From C-114 sp963745405 (GTDB lineage Bacteria > Chloroflexota > Limnocylindria > Limnocylindrales > CSP1-4), in NCBI GenBank assembly GCA_963745405.1, contig CAVUWY010000002.1:992001-1056000 (forward strand): 64,000 nt of DNA, written 5' to 3'. Position numbers and translations under genes: made by a program. This document shows positions 1-8,484 of the stretch, piece by piece. Positions within the stretch are counted from its first letter, which is position 1; each line of letters opens with the position of its first letter. The notes beneath the pieces are model-generated. The model did no database searches, was not told the origin of the DNA, and saw nothing but the letters and a program-made list of their open reading frames with translations.

Positions 1-52
1 GGTCGCGGCGGGCCTCCCGGTCGTCGACGAGGGCGGCGACGGCGGGGGCTGA
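1..52 (+). CDS. possible 3' end of an unidentified gene (partial)
   Basis: A plus-strand reading frame enters from the left edge and ends at TGA 50-52. The visible residues are VAAGLPVVDEGGDGGG, a Gly/Asp-rich tail of a kind common at protein C-termini. Sixteen codons are too few to assign a family, and an open frame this short arises easily by chance in DNA of this composition. Listed only because the next gene starts 89 bases later and something must end upstream. Confidence 0.25.
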   Translation, partial: VAAGLPVVDEGGDGGG

Positions 53-141
53 CTCCGGCGATCTCCTTCGCGCACACCGGCAGGATCAGCGGTATCGTTG
101 CGGCTGCAACTATCCGCAGACCCAGCCCAGAGGTTCATCCC

Positions 142-1083
142 ATGCGTGCCTTCGCGATCGACGAGTTCGGAGCGGCCGGATCCATCCACGAGCTCCCCGA
201 CCCCACGCCCGGCGAAGGCCAGGTCCGCGTCCGGGTCGAGGCGGCCTCGATCAACCCGGCCGACGTCGCGATGGCGGCCGGCATGTACAAGGACTTCATG
301 GAGCACCGGTTTCCCCTCATCGTTGGAAGTGACCTGGGCGGGAAGGTCGACCAGGTCGGCGCGGGGGTCGACGGCCTCCACGTCGGGGATCCCGTCTTCG
401 GCTCCCACGGCAAGCCGACCGTCGGCGAGGGGACGCACGCCGAGTACGCGATCGCGACGCCGTCGACCCTCGCTCGCCGTCCGGCGGCCATCGCCGCCGA
501 GTTCGGAGCGGCCATGTCCCTCGCCGGCGCATCGGCCCTCCAGATGGTCGAGACGATCGCGCCCGGGGCGGGCGACGTCGTCGTCGTCATCGGCGCCGGG
601 GGTGGGATCGGCAGCTTCGCGGTCCAGTTGGTCGCGGCCACCGGCGCGACCACGGTCGGGGTCGCCTCGGCGGGCAACCAGGACTACATCCGGAGCCTCG
701 GCGCAAGCGAGACGATCGACTACGCCTCGCAGGACGTCGTCGCGACCATCCGAGGGGCCCACCCGGACGGCGTGGCGGCCGTCCTCGACATGGTCGGAGA
801 CAAGGAGGAGAACGCCCGCCTCGGTCAGCTCATCGGGCCGGGCGGATCCCTCCTGTCGATGCGCGGCGGGGCCGATGCCGAGGCCCTGGCTGCACGCAAC
901 GTGACCGGCGTCAACGTCCGCACCGAGGTCACGACCGACAAGCTCGAGCGACTCGCCGCGATGGTCGTCGCGGGCACGCTCCGGCGACCGCAGATCGTGT
1001 CGTTCCCGCTCGCCGAGACGGGAACGGCGCTCACTGAGGTCGCGGGCGGGCACGTGCGCGGCAAGCTCGTCATCATCCCCTGA
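142..1083 (+). CDS. NADP-dependent quinone/zinc-independent alcohol dehydrogenase family oxidoreductase
   Basis: A 313-residue medium-chain dehydrogenase/reductase of the quinone oxidoreductase branch, expected to reduce quinone- or enone-like substrates with NAD(P)H in the cytoplasm. The N-terminal GroES-like fold covers about residues 1-110 (INPADVAMAAG near 40). A Rossmann domain follows, with the nucleotide loop GAGGGIGSFAVQL near residues 150-162 and SLGASETIDY further on. The cysteine and histidine ligands of zinc alcohol dehydrogenases are absent, as usual for this branch. The start follows AGAGG at a workable distance, and a TATCGT -10-like box lies at 93-98. It converges on the SRPBCC/ArsR pair. 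The true substrate cannot be read from sequence. Confidence 0.85.
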   Translation: MRAFAIDEFGAAGSIHELPDPTPGEGQVRVRVEAASINPADVAMAAGMYKDFMEHRFPLIVGSDLGGKVDQVGAGVDGLHVGDPVFGSHGKPTVGEGTHAEYAIATPSTLARRPAAIAAEFGAAMSLAGASALQMVETIAPGAGDVVVVIGAGGGIGSFAVQLVAATGATTVGVASAGNQDYIRSLGASETIDYASQDVVATIRGAHPDGVAAVLDMVGDKEENARLGQLIGPGGSLLSMRGGADAEALAARNVTGVNVRTEVTTDKLERLAAMVVAGTLRRPQIVSFPLAETGTALTEVAGGHVRGKLVIIP

Positions 1084-1093
1084 CCGATCCGTA

Positions 1094-1110
1094 CGGCTCG
1101 GGGGGAGCCG
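1094..1110. terminator. small hairpin between convergent genes
   Basis: CGGCTC and GAGCCG pair around five G residues, midway between the stops at 1083 and 1120. There is no T-tract on either side, so it is at best a weak two-way transcription end. Confidence 0.3.
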
Positions 1111-1119
1111 GCCGGTGCG

Positions 1120-1620
1120 TCAGGCGGCGGCGGCCTCGGCGATAAGCTCGGAGAGCCGGTCGTACGAGTCGAGCGCGCCGTGGATCATGCCGACGGCGAG
1201 GGCGCCCTCGAGGTCCTCGATCGATGGGAAGCGGCTCCGGGCGGTCACCTTCGTCCGGGCGCCGAGGTCTTCGAGGACCATCGTCTCGATGGCCGGCCGG
1301 TCGTCGAAGCCCGGCACGTCGAAGTAGGAAGTCCGGACGACCCGCTCAGGCGGGACGACCTCGAGGTACTCGCCACGGAAGGGGGCGTCCTCGCCGCCGG
1401 TCGTGTGGTTGATCCAGCGCCAGCGGCCGCCCGGTCGGACGTCCATCTCCTCGACCGTCGTCGTGTAACCCTGGGGTCCCCACCACCGGGTGACGAGCGC
1501 GGGGTCGTTCATGACCTTCCAGACGAGCTCGCGAGGCGCCTCGAAGATGCGCTCCATGACGAGATCCTGGCCGTCGACATAGGCCGTCGTCCGTTCGTTG
1601 CCGAGCTGCTCGATAGTCAT
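1120..1620 (-). CDS. SRPBCC (AHSA1-like) domain protein
   Basis: A 166-residue START-like fold protein of the Aha1/SRPBCC group, a hydrophobic-pocket fold. Diagnostic segments are VMERIFEAPRELVWKVMNDP near the N-terminus, RWWGPQGYTTTVEEMDVRPG, then GRWRWINHT and a final amphipathic helix. ATG 1620 is chosen over longer frames because AAGGAGCACC sits directly upstream and the SRPBCC fold begins there. The gene lies 28 bases after the ArsR-type repressor on the same strand. This ArsR+SRPBCC pairing is widespread, but the ligand is rarely known. Such pairs are usually co-transcribed and self-regulated. Confidence 0.85.
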   Translation of the reverse strand: MTIEQLGNERTTAYVDGQDLVMERIFEAPRELVWKVMNDPALVTRWWGPQGYTTTVEEMDVRPGGRWRWINHTTGGEDAPFRGEYLEVVPPERVVRTSYFDVPGFDDRPAIETMVLEDLGARTKVTARSRFPSIEDLEGALAVGMIHGALDSYDRLSELIAEAAAA

Positions 1621-1648
1621 CGTCGGTGCTCCTTCCTCGATCGCCCGA

Positions 1649-2020
1649 TCAGGTGGTCGGATCGTCATCGTCCCGCTCCATCGCCTGGAGCTCGCGGAGG
1701 TAGTCGTCGAGACGATCGAAGCTCGCCTCCCAGAACCGCCGGTACTGGCCGACCCAGTCGGCAACGTCGCGCAGCGGTTCCGGCCTCAGCCGGCAGGGGC
1801 GCCACTGGGCCTGACGGCCCTGCTCGACGAGGCCCGACCGCTGGAGGACCTTGAGGTGCTTCGAGATCGCCGGCAGGCTCAGATCGAACGGAGCGGCAAG
1901 CTCGCCGACGGTCGCCTCGCCGCTGCTGAGCCGGGCGAGGATCGCCCGCCGGGTCGGGTCGGCGAGGGCCGAGAAGGTCGCACTCAGGGGGTCGGGCCGC
2001 GGCTGGCTGGAGGTCTGCAT
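1649..2020 (-). CDS. ArsR-family winged-helix transcriptional repressor
   Basis: A 123-residue regulator with a complete ArsR-type winged helix: ALADPTRRAILARLSSGEAT, then GELAAPFDLSLPAISKHLKV as the recognition helix region, and LVEQGRQAQWR leading into the wing. The metal-binding ELCVC-type cysteines of true arsenic or cadmium sensors are absent, so it belongs to the group that travels with SRPBCC proteins and senses something other than metal. It is the first gene of a two-gene unit with the SRPBCC gene. A perfect inverted repeat just upstream of its start is a likely self-operator. Confidence 0.9.
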   Translation of the reverse strand: MQTSSQPRPDPLSATFSALADPTRRAILARLSSGEATVGELAAPFDLSLPAISKHLKVLQRSGLVEQGRQAQWRPCRLRPEPLRDVADWVGQYRRFWEASFDRLDDYLRELQAMERDDDDPTT

Positions 2021-2030
2021 TTCGCCTCTC

Positions 2031-2042
2031 GGTTATTTAACC
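2031..2042. promoter_or_regulatory. candidate ArsR operator (inverted repeat)
   Basis: GGTTA-TT-TAACC is a perfect 5-bp inverted repeat 10 bases before the ArsR start, in an unusually AT-rich patch (2031-2056). Read on the minus strand, the flank also holds TATTAT as a possible -10 box. ArsR proteins bind short dyads over their own promoter, so self-repression is the natural reading. This is inferred from position and symmetry only. Confidence 0.45.
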
Positions 2043-2150
2043 TATCTGGATAATACACGCGGGAGCGAGCCCGTCAAGCCCCCCTCCAATCCGCTGCGAC
2101 CGACCGCGGCTTGTGCCAGGGTCCGCCCCGACGGCACACTTGTCGGCGAC

Positions 2151-3008
2151 ATGGACCTGCACGACGTGATCGCCTGGCTCGTCCCACGCGCGATCGCCCT
2201 CGTCATCGGGGCGGTCGTCCTGTACATCGTCTACCGGATCCTGGAGCCGGCGATCCATCGGGTGGTCCCCGGGCTGCTCCGGGTCCAGCAGGCGACACTC
2301 ACGGGCGGGGTCGCCCCGGATGAGCTGACGAAGCGGTCGGTCACGCTCGAGGACCTGCTCGTCAAGCTCCTGCGAGCGGGCATCCTCATCGCGGCGATCA
2401 TCTTCATCCTCGCCATCTTCGACCTGTGGGCCGTTTTGGCGGGCCTCGGTCTCGTCCTCGCCGCCCTGACCGTCGCGAGCCAGGAGGTCATCCTCGACTA
2501 CGTGATGGGGATGCTCATCCTCATCGAGGGTCAGTACTTCAAGGGCGACTGGATCGCGCTTCGGGCGACCATCGGGAACATCGAGGGCGAGGTCCTCGAG
2601 ATCGGCCTGCGCCGGACCGTGATACGCGATTCGGTCGGCGTCGTCCACTCGATCTCGAACGGCCTGATCCGGATCTCCTCCAACCTCACCCGGGTGTACT
2701 CGGTGGCGATGGTCGAGGTGTACGTCCTCCACGCTCGGGATGTCGACCGGGCACTCACCGTGGCCGCGACTGTGGGCCGGGACCTCGGTGCCGATCCGGA
2801 CTGGGCGCCACGCCTGACGGACGATGCGACGGACGTCGGGGTCTCCGCGCTGACCCTCGACGGTGCCACGCTCCGGATGCAGCGGCGGGTCGCGCCGGGT
2901 CAGGCCGGTCCGGTGGCCGGCGAGCTGCGGCGGCGCCTCGTCGTGGCCCTTGCCGCGGCGTCCATCGATATCGTCCGTGGCGATGACCCGGCCGGCCCGC
3001 GGACATAG
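2151..3008 (+). CDS. small-conductance mechanosensitive channel family protein (MscS-like)
   Basis: A 285-residue inner-membrane protein with three hydrophobic segments: about residues 8-28, 75-95 and 100-125. The third carries the pore-like stretch ending in ASQEVILDYVMGMLILIEGQ. The MscS beta domain follows (FKGDWIALRATIGNIEGEV, then LRRTVIRDSVGVVHSISNG), then an alpha/beta C-terminal domain. Length and order match small MscS proteins that release solutes on osmotic downshock. The ATG at 2151 is chosen because longer frames add only low-complexity sequence. It is divergent from the ArsR gene. Confidence 0.85.
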   Translation: MDLHDVIAWLVPRAIALVIGAVVLYIVYRILEPAIHRVVPGLLRVQQATLTGGVAPDELTKRSVTLEDLLVKLLRAGILIAAIIFILAIFDLWAVLAGLGLVLAALTVASQEVILDYVMGMLILIEGQYFKGDWIALRATIGNIEGEVLEIGLRRTVIRDSVGVVHSISNGLIRISSNLTRVYSVAMVEVYVLHARDVDRALTVAATVGRDLGADPDWAPRLTDDATDVGVSALTLDGATLRMQRRVAPGQAGPVAGELRRRLVVALAAASIDIVRGDDPAGPRT

Positions 3009-3024
3009 GTCGCGCTTTCCGGGA

Positions 3025-3045
3025 TTTGTGCTCGTGTCGCACAAA
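3025..3045. promoter_or_regulatory. candidate operator upstream of xylA (inverted repeat)
   Basis: TTTGTGC-N7-GCACAAA is a perfect 7-bp inverted repeat 105 bases upstream of xylA. A -10-like CATAAT lies at 3053-3058, so a bound protein would cover the -35 zone. The ROK-type regulator further along is the obvious candidate binder, but the sequence differs from the palindrome in front of that regulator. Confidence 0.45.
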
Positions 3046-3149
3046 CGTGCGGCATAATCCAACCCAGGTGGCGCGGACGGCCTGCCGTTGCCCTGCGGCG
3101 CACGGGCCGGTCACGCGCGGGCGACGACCGCGACGAGGGAGGCACGACC

Positions 3150-4572
3150 GTGTCTGACGACTTCTTCACCGACGTACCGGGCAAGATCCGCTTCGGCGGG
3201 ATCGACTCCGACGACCCGCTGACGTTCAAGGTGTACGACCCGGACCGCCTCGTCCTCGGCAAGCGGATGGAGGACCACCTCCGGATCGGCGTCTGCCTCT
3301 GGCACTCGTTCAACTGGCCGGGATCCGATGTGTTCGGGGTCGGCACGTTCGACCGCCCCTGGATCGATCCCCGCCTCGACCCGATGACGGCGGCCCGGGT
3401 GAAGGTCGAGGTCGTCTTCGAGTTCCTCGAGAAGCTCGGCGTGCCGTTCTTCTGCTTCCACGACCGCGACGTCGCCCCGGAGGGCCGGACCTACGCCGAG
3501 ACCCAGGCCAACCTGACCGCGATCGTCGATGCCATCGAGGCCCAGATGGCGCGGACGGGGATGAAGCTCCTGTGGGGCACGGCCAACCTGTTCGGCCACC
3601 CCCGCTACGCGGCCGGGGCGGCGACGAACCCGGATCCCGAGGTATTCGCCTACGCGGCGACCCAGGTCAAGTCGATGCTCGAGGCGACCCAGCGGCTCGG
3701 CGGCGCCAACTACGTCCTGTGGGGCGGCCGGGAAGGCTACGAGACGCTCCTCAACACCGATCTCGCCCGGGAGGAGGCCCAGCTCGCCCGGTTCCTCCAC
3801 CTCGTCGCCGAGCACAAGCACCGGATCGGCTTCCGCGGGCTCCTCCTCATCGAGCCGAAGCCGCACGAGCCCACCAAGCACCAGTACGACTACGACGCCG
3901 CGACCGTCCACGGCTTCCTCGCCCGCCACGGCCTGGAAGGGGAGTATCGACTCAACCTCGAGGCCAACCACGCGACGCTGGCCGGCCACAGCTTCCACCA
4001 CGAAGTCGCCTATGCCACCTCGCACGACCTGTTCGGCAGCATCGACGCCAACCGCGGCGACTACCAGAACGGCTGGGACACCGACCAGTTCCCGAACTCG
4101 GTCGACGAGCTGTCGCTCGCCGTCTTCGAGATCCTCCGGGCGGGCGGCTTCACGAGCGGCGGCTTCAACTTCGACGCCAAGCTCCGCCGCCAGAGCAGCG
4201 ATCGGACCGACCTGTTCCACGCCCACATCGGCGGCATCGACACGCTCGCCCGGTCGCTCCTCGTGGCGGCCGACATGGTCGTCCCGAGGCGCGCTCGATG
4301 CGCTCCGCGAGCAGCGCTACGAGGGCTGGTCGACCGCATTCGGGCGCTCGATCCTGTCGGGCGACGCGATCCTCGAGGTCCTGGCCGGCCTCGTCCACAC
4401 CGGTGAGATCGACCCGAAACCGGCGTCCGGCCACCAGGAGCTTTTCGAGAACGTGGTCAACCGCTCGATCTGGTCGGCGGACGGCCGCCCGAGCGGTGCC
4501 GAGCCGGCGGCCGCCGGAGGCCCCGCGAGGGCCGCTGGAGAGCCCGGCGGCGAGACGGGCTCCCGTCCCTGA
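3150..4572 (+). CDS. xylA: xylose isomerase, interrupted by one frameshift
   Basis: Isomerises D-xylose to D-xylulose, first step of xylose use. It is a class II enzyme by length (about 473 residues once corrected) and motifs. All active-site segments lie before the break: FFCFHDRDVAPEG (catalytic His), IEPKPHEPTKHQ (Glu and Lys), NLEANHATLAGH, SIDANRGD, GWDTDQFPN and NFDAKLRR (metal ligands). At 4284-4287 the frame shifts by one base. The conserved C-terminal arm GALDALREQRYEGWSTAFG continues in the next frame to TGA 4572, ending in a low-complexity tail. Read in one frame the protein would instead end at 4406 with a nonsense tail. One extra base is the simplest cause, real or a sequence error. 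xylB follows 52 bases later. Confidence 0.85.
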
Positions 4573-4624
4573 GCAGCAGGCTCGATCCTCGAGTCCCGGC
4601 CGCGCGACGCCGCTGGTCCGGCGG

Positions 4625-6109
4625 ATGAGCCTCGTTCTCGGCATCGACGTGTCGACGACGGCGACGAAGGCCATCCTCGTCGACGAGGCGGGGGCGGTGC
4701 GAGGCGTCGGCGTATCCGAATACGGGTTCGACATGCCGCATCCCCTGTGGAGCGAGCAGGATCCGGGCCTGTGGTGGACCGCTGCGATCCATTCGATCCG
4801 CTCCGTCCTGGCGTCGAGCGGCGTCGACGGCGGCGAGGTCGCCGCCGTCGGACTGACCGGCCAGATGCACGGGGCCGTCCTCCTCGATGCGGCCGACGAG
4901 GTGCTCCGTCCGGCCATCCTGTGGAACGACCAGCGGACCGCGGCCGAGTGCGATGCCATCCGCCTCGCCGTCGGCCCGGAGCGCCTCATCGAGATCACCG
5001 GCAACGACGCGCTGACCGGCCTCACGGCCCCCAAGCTCGTCTGGGTCCGCGATCACGAGCCGGCCGTCTGGGGGCGGATCGCCCACCTGCTCCTGCCCAA
5101 GGACTACGTCCGCCTGCGCCTGACCGGCGAGCACGCCATCGACCGGGCGGACGCAGCCGGCACGCTCCTCCTCGACCTCGCCGCCCGCGACTGGTCGGCC
5201 GAGGTCGTCGAGGCCCTCGGGATCGATCCCGCCTGGCTGCCCCGGACGCTCGAAGGTCCCGAGATCTCCGGTCGGATCAGCGCCGGGGCGGCGGCCGCTA
5301 CCGGCCTTCCGGCCGGGACGCCGGTGGTGGCCGGCGGCGGCGACCAGGCGGCCAACGCGGTCGGGGTCGGAGCGGTCCGGCCCGGAGTCGTCGCCCTCTC
5401 CCTCGGGACGTCCGGCGTCGTCTTCGCGACGACCGACCAACCGCTGTACGAGCCACATGGTCGCGTCCACGCGTTCTGTCACGCCGTCCCGGGCCGCTGG
5501 CATCTCATGTCGGTGATGCTCTCGGCCGCCGGCAGCCTGCGCTGGTTCCGCGACGTGTTCGCGCCGGGCGCCGAGTACGGCGACCTCGTCGAGGCGGCCG
5601 AAGCGGTCGCCCCGGGCAGCGGCGGGCTTCTCTTCCTGCCGTATCTCTCCGGGGAGCGCAGCCCTCATCCGGATCCCCTCGCCCGGGGTGCCTTCGTCGG
5701 ACTCACCCTGTCGCATGATCGACGCCACATGACCCGGGCGGTCCTCGAGGGAGTCGCCTTCGGCCTGCGCGACGGGCTCGACCTCATGGTCGAGGCCGGC
5801 ACGCCGGCGCCCTCACAGGTCCGGGCGTCGGGCGGCGGGCTCCGCTCGCCGCTCTGGCGACGGATCCTCGCCGACGTCCTGGAGGCGGAGATCGCGATCG
5901 TCGCCACCGAGGAGGGGGCCGCCTTCGGGGCCGCCATCCTGGCCGCCGTTGGCGCCGGCTGGTACCGGAGCGTCGAGGAGGCCACCGATGCCATCGTGCG
6001 GGTCACCCCGATCGCGTCGCCGGGTCCGGACGCGCCCGCCTACCGCGTGGCCCACGCGCGCTATCGGGAGCTCTATCCGGCGCTCGCGCCGACGTTCCAG
6101 CGATCCTGA
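4625..6109 (+). CDS. xylB: xylulokinase
   Basis: Phosphorylates D-xylulose with ATP to D-xylulose 5-phosphate for the pentose phosphate pathway. This is a 494-residue FGGY-family kinase. The N-terminal phosphate-binding segment LGIDVSTTATKAILVDEAG starts at residue 4. GLTGQMHGAVLLD and ILWNDQRTA carry substrate contacts, the catalytic Asp lies in GGGDQAANAVGVGAV, and the C-terminal half has SLGTSGVVFAT and RASGGGLRSPLWR. ATG 4625 is taken because the sugar-kinase fold begins immediately; a much longer open frame upstream is only the shadow of xylA. It is the last gene of the xylAB pair and converges on xylG. Confidence 0.93.
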   Translation: MSLVLGIDVSTTATKAILVDEAGAVRGVGVSEYGFDMPHPLWSEQDPGLWWTAAIHSIRSVLASSGVDGGEVAAVGLTGQMHGAVLLDAADEVLRPAILWNDQRTAAECDAIRLAVGPERLIEITGNDALTGLTAPKLVWVRDHEPAVWGRIAHLLLPKDYVRLRLTGEHAIDRADAAGTLLLDLAARDWSAEVVEALGIDPAWLPRTLEGPEISGRISAGAAAATGLPAGTPVVAGGGDQAANAVGVGAVRPGVVALSLGTSGVVFATTDQPLYEPHGRVHAFCHAVPGRWHLMSVMLSAAGSLRWFRDVFAPGAEYGDLVEAAEAVAPGSGGLLFLPYLSGERSPHPDPLARGAFVGLTLSHDRRHMTRAVLEGVAFGLRDGLDLMVEAGTPAPSQVRASGGGLRSPLWRRILADVLEAEIAIVATEEGAAFGAAILAAVGAGWYRSVEEATDAIVRVTPIASPGPDAPAYRVAHARYRELYPALAPTFQRS

Positions 6110-6126
6110 CCCCCGCTGCAGGGGTC
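6108..6126. terminator. hairpin between xylB and xylG
   Basis: GACCCC and GGGGTC pair around seven bases, starting inside the xylB stop codon. It sits between two converging operons and has no T-run, so it may serve both directions weakly. Confidence 0.35.
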
Positions 6127-6152
6127 GCCCGCCTCGACGCCGCTCGAAGCGG

Positions 6153-7049
6153 CTAGCCGCGGAGCTCGGCGAGCTCCTTCTGCGAGACCTCGTCCGGCAT
6201 CTTGCCGATGATGATCATCGCGAGGACCTCGTCGGTCGTCACATCGGCCTTGTTCACGATGCCGACGAGGCGCCCGTGGAGCATGACGGCGATCCGATCC
6301 GAGAGATCGAACACATCGTGGATGTCGTGGCTGATGAGGAAGATCCCGATCCCCTCGCTCTTGAGCTGCTTGACGAGGTCGCGGACCTGGGCGGTCTCGG
6401 CCGGCCCGAGGGCGGCGGTCGGCTCGTCCATGATGAGGATGCGGGCGTTGAAATGGACCGCCCGGGCGATGGCGACCGACTGCCGCTGGCCGCCGGACAG
6501 CGACCTCACCGGTGACTTGAAGTTCTGGAACCGCGGATTGAGGCGGCCGATGACCTTGCGAGTCGCCGATTCCATCGCCGCATCGTCGAGCGTGCCGATG
6601 CCGGACGTCAGCTCTCGGCCGAGGAACACGTTGCCGGCCGCGTCGATGTTGTCGGCCAGGGCCAGCGTCTGGTAGATCGTCTCGATCCCGTACGCCTTCG
6701 CATCACGCGGATTGGCGATCGTGACCGGCTGGCCGTCGACGAGGATCTCGCCCGAATCGGGCGGGTGGGCCCCGGACAGTGCACGGATCAGGGTGGATTT
6801 CCCTGCGCCGTTCCCGCCGACGAGCCCCACCACCTCGCCGGGGCGAAGGTCGATCGAGACGTCGTTGACCGCATGGACACCGCCGAACGCGATCCGGATG
6901 TTGCGCATCTCGACGAGCGGATGATCCGGTGCCGGGGCGGACACCGCGGCGGTCGTCGCGTCGGTCGTCGACGCGGCGGCTTCCGGCTCGGGACCGGTCG
7001 GCGGCCGGGTCTCGGCGGGCTGGCCGGCGGCGGGCGGCATCGCGGTCAT
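6153..7049 (-). CDS. xylG: sugar ABC transporter ATP-binding protein (single ABC domain)
   Basis: ATPase of the xylose importer, coupling ATP hydrolysis to transport at the inner face of the membrane. It has 298 residues: a Pro/Ala-rich N-terminal 45, then one ABC domain with Walker A GGNGAGKST, signature LSGGQRQSVAIARA, Walker B ILIMDEPTAALG and the switch histidine in FLISHDIHDVFD. Classical XylG and RbsA have two fused ABC domains of about 500 residues, so this half-size form probably works as a homodimer. ATG 7049 overlaps the xylH stop as ATGA, so translation is coupled. The xylose assignment rests on neighbours. Confidence 0.85.
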   Translation of the reverse strand: MTAMPPAAGQPAETRPPTGPEPEAAASTTDATTAAVSAPAPDHPLVEMRNIRIAFGGVHAVNDVSIDLRPGEVVGLVGGNGAGKSTLIRALSGAHPPDSGEILVDGQPVTIANPRDAKAYGIETIYQTLALADNIDAAGNVFLGRELTSGIGTLDDAAMESATRKVIGRLNPRFQNFKSPVRSLSGGQRQSVAIARAVHFNARILIMDEPTAALGPAETAQVRDLVKQLKSEGIGIFLISHDIHDVFDLSDRIAVMLHGRLVGIVNKADVTTDEVLAMIIIGKMPDEVSQKELAELRG

Positions 7050-8383
7050 CGGGCGGACCTCCGCCGCAGGTACGAATCGAGCCCGACCGCGGCCACCAGC
7101 ACGACGCCGACGACCACGTCCTGCATCGGCGAGTCGACGTTGAGGAGGAGCATCCCGGAGCGGAGCGACTGCATGAGGATCGCGCCGAGGACGGCGCCGC
7201 CGATCGTGCCGATGCCGCCCGAGAACGACGTTCCGCCGATGACCGCCGCGGCGATCACGTCGAGCTCGGCCTGGATACCGAGATTCGTCGTCGCCCCGTT
7301 GAGCCGGGCGGTCTGGACCGCCGCGCTGATCGCCACGAGGATCCCCATGAGAGAGAACGTCAGCATGACCGTTCGGCGTGTGTTGATGCCGCCGAGCTCG
7401 GCAGCGTCCGGGTTGCCGCCGATCGCGTAGACGTAACGGCCGAAGCGCCGCCGTGTCGCGATGATGGTCATCACGAGCATCACGCCGATGAGGATCACGA
7501 CGGGGAAGGCCAACCCGATGGGGATGATCAGGCCACCCGGCGGGACGGTGATCCCGTGCTCTTGGGCGTACTGCGCCGCGACGAGGGGCGGCAGCGGGTA
7601 GCTGTTCATGACCCAGACCACGCCCAGGATCGCCGCACAGCCGACCACCCCGACGAAGACCTCCGCCCACATCGGCCGGACCGGGAAATCGTATCGCCGG
7701 CGCCGTCGCCGGCCGGCGATGAGCGTATAGACGATGCCGATACACCCGAGGATGCCGAACACCCAGCTGAGCGTCTCGCCGAGAGCGCCGACCCGGGTCC
7801 CGACGGTGCCGCCGCCGAGCATCTGGAAGATCGTGTCGAGCGGCGAGATCGTCACTCCCTGGGCATATCGGAAGATGAGGCCGCGCCAGACGAGGAAGCC
7901 GCCGAGGGTGACGATGAACGCGGGGATGCCGCCGTAGGCGACGAGAGCACCCTGCAGGCCGCCGATGAGGGCGCCGAGGGCGATGCCGATCGCCAGGGCG
8001 AGGATCCACGTGTACGGCTGCTCGAAACCGAGGCCGAGGGTGTGGGGGATCCACTCCGACATCACCATCGCCATCGTGTAGCCGATGAAGCCGAGCATCG
8101 ACCCGATCGAGAGGTCGATGTTCCGGGACACGATGATGAGGACCATCCCGGTCGCCATGATCGCCGTCGAGGACGACTGGACCGACAGGTTCCAGAGGTT
8201 CCGCGGGGTGATGAAGTTCCCGTCCGATAGGAAATTGAAGCCGAGCCAGATGACCGCGAGGGCGATGATCATCCCGAACAGGCGGGTATCGATCTCCGTC
8301 TTCTTGAACATTGACCCCACGGATGTCCGCGGAGGCGGTGCGACCGCGACGCTCGTGCTGGGTGCGGCCGATACGTCAGTCAT
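7046..8383 (-). CDS. xylH: sugar ABC transporter permease, XylH-like
   Basis: Membrane channel of the xylose importer. It has 445 residues with about ten to twelve hydrophobic segments, and the conserved BPD_transp_2 signature IVSRNIDLSIGSMLGFIGYT after the second segment. GGTSFSGGIGTIGGAVLGAIL near the C-terminus is typical of ribose/xylose permeases. A long inserted region of about 100 residues (PVRPMWAEVF onward) makes it larger than enterobacterial XylH. It follows xylF after a 101-base gap that holds a strong hairpin, and overlaps xylG by 4 nt. Confidence 0.9.
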   Translation of the reverse strand: MTDVSAAPSTSVAVAPPPRTSVGSMFKKTEIDTRLFGMIIALAVIWLGFNFLSDGNFITPRNLWNLSVQSSSTAIMATGMVLIIVSRNIDLSIGSMLGFIGYTMAMVMSEWIPHTLGLGFEQPYTWILALAIGIALGALIGGLQGALVAYGGIPAFIVTLGGFLVWRGLIFRYAQGVTISPLDTIFQMLGGGTVGTRVGALGETLSWVFGILGCIGIVYTLIAGRRRRRRYDFPVRPMWAEVFVGVVGCAAILGVVWVMNSYPLPPLVAAQYAQEHGITVPPGGLIIPIGLAFPVVILIGVMLVMTIIATRRRFGRYVYAIGGNPDAAELGGINTRRTVMLTFSLMGILVAISAAVQTARLNGATTNLGIQAELDVIAAAVIGGTSFSGGIGTIGGAVLGAILMQSLRSGMLLLNVDSPMQDVVVGVVLVAAVGLDSYLRRRSAR

Positions 8384-8425
8384 CGTGCAGCGACGACCTC
8401 GAAGCGGGAGCGCTCGGGTGGAAAG

Positions 8426-8456
8426 ACGCCCTGCGTCCCGGTGGGACGCAGGGCGT
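8426..8456 (-). terminator. strong hairpin between xylF and xylH (partial terminator / mRNA stabiliser)
   Basis: A perfect 14-bp stem (left arm 8426-8439, right arm 8443-8456) closes a 3-base loop. In the direction of transcription it is followed by TCTTTCC, a weak U-rich stretch. Lying after the binding-protein gene and before the permease, it fits the known arrangement in which most transcripts stop or are trimmed there, giving excess binding protein over membrane subunits. Confidence 0.7.
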
Positions 8457-8484
8457 GCGGATCACTGAGTACGAGGTCGGACCG

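Noticed and set aside
4280..4290. Programmed +1 frameshift in xylA
   Set aside because: No slippery CCC-U/stop arrangement or stimulatory structure is evident, and no xylose isomerase is known to me to use one; an extra base is simpler.
3572..6109. Very long plus-strand open frame (845 codons) covering xylA and xylB
   Set aside because: The first 350 residues are Arg/Pro-rich shadow of xylA in another frame; only the part from 4625 is a real kinase.
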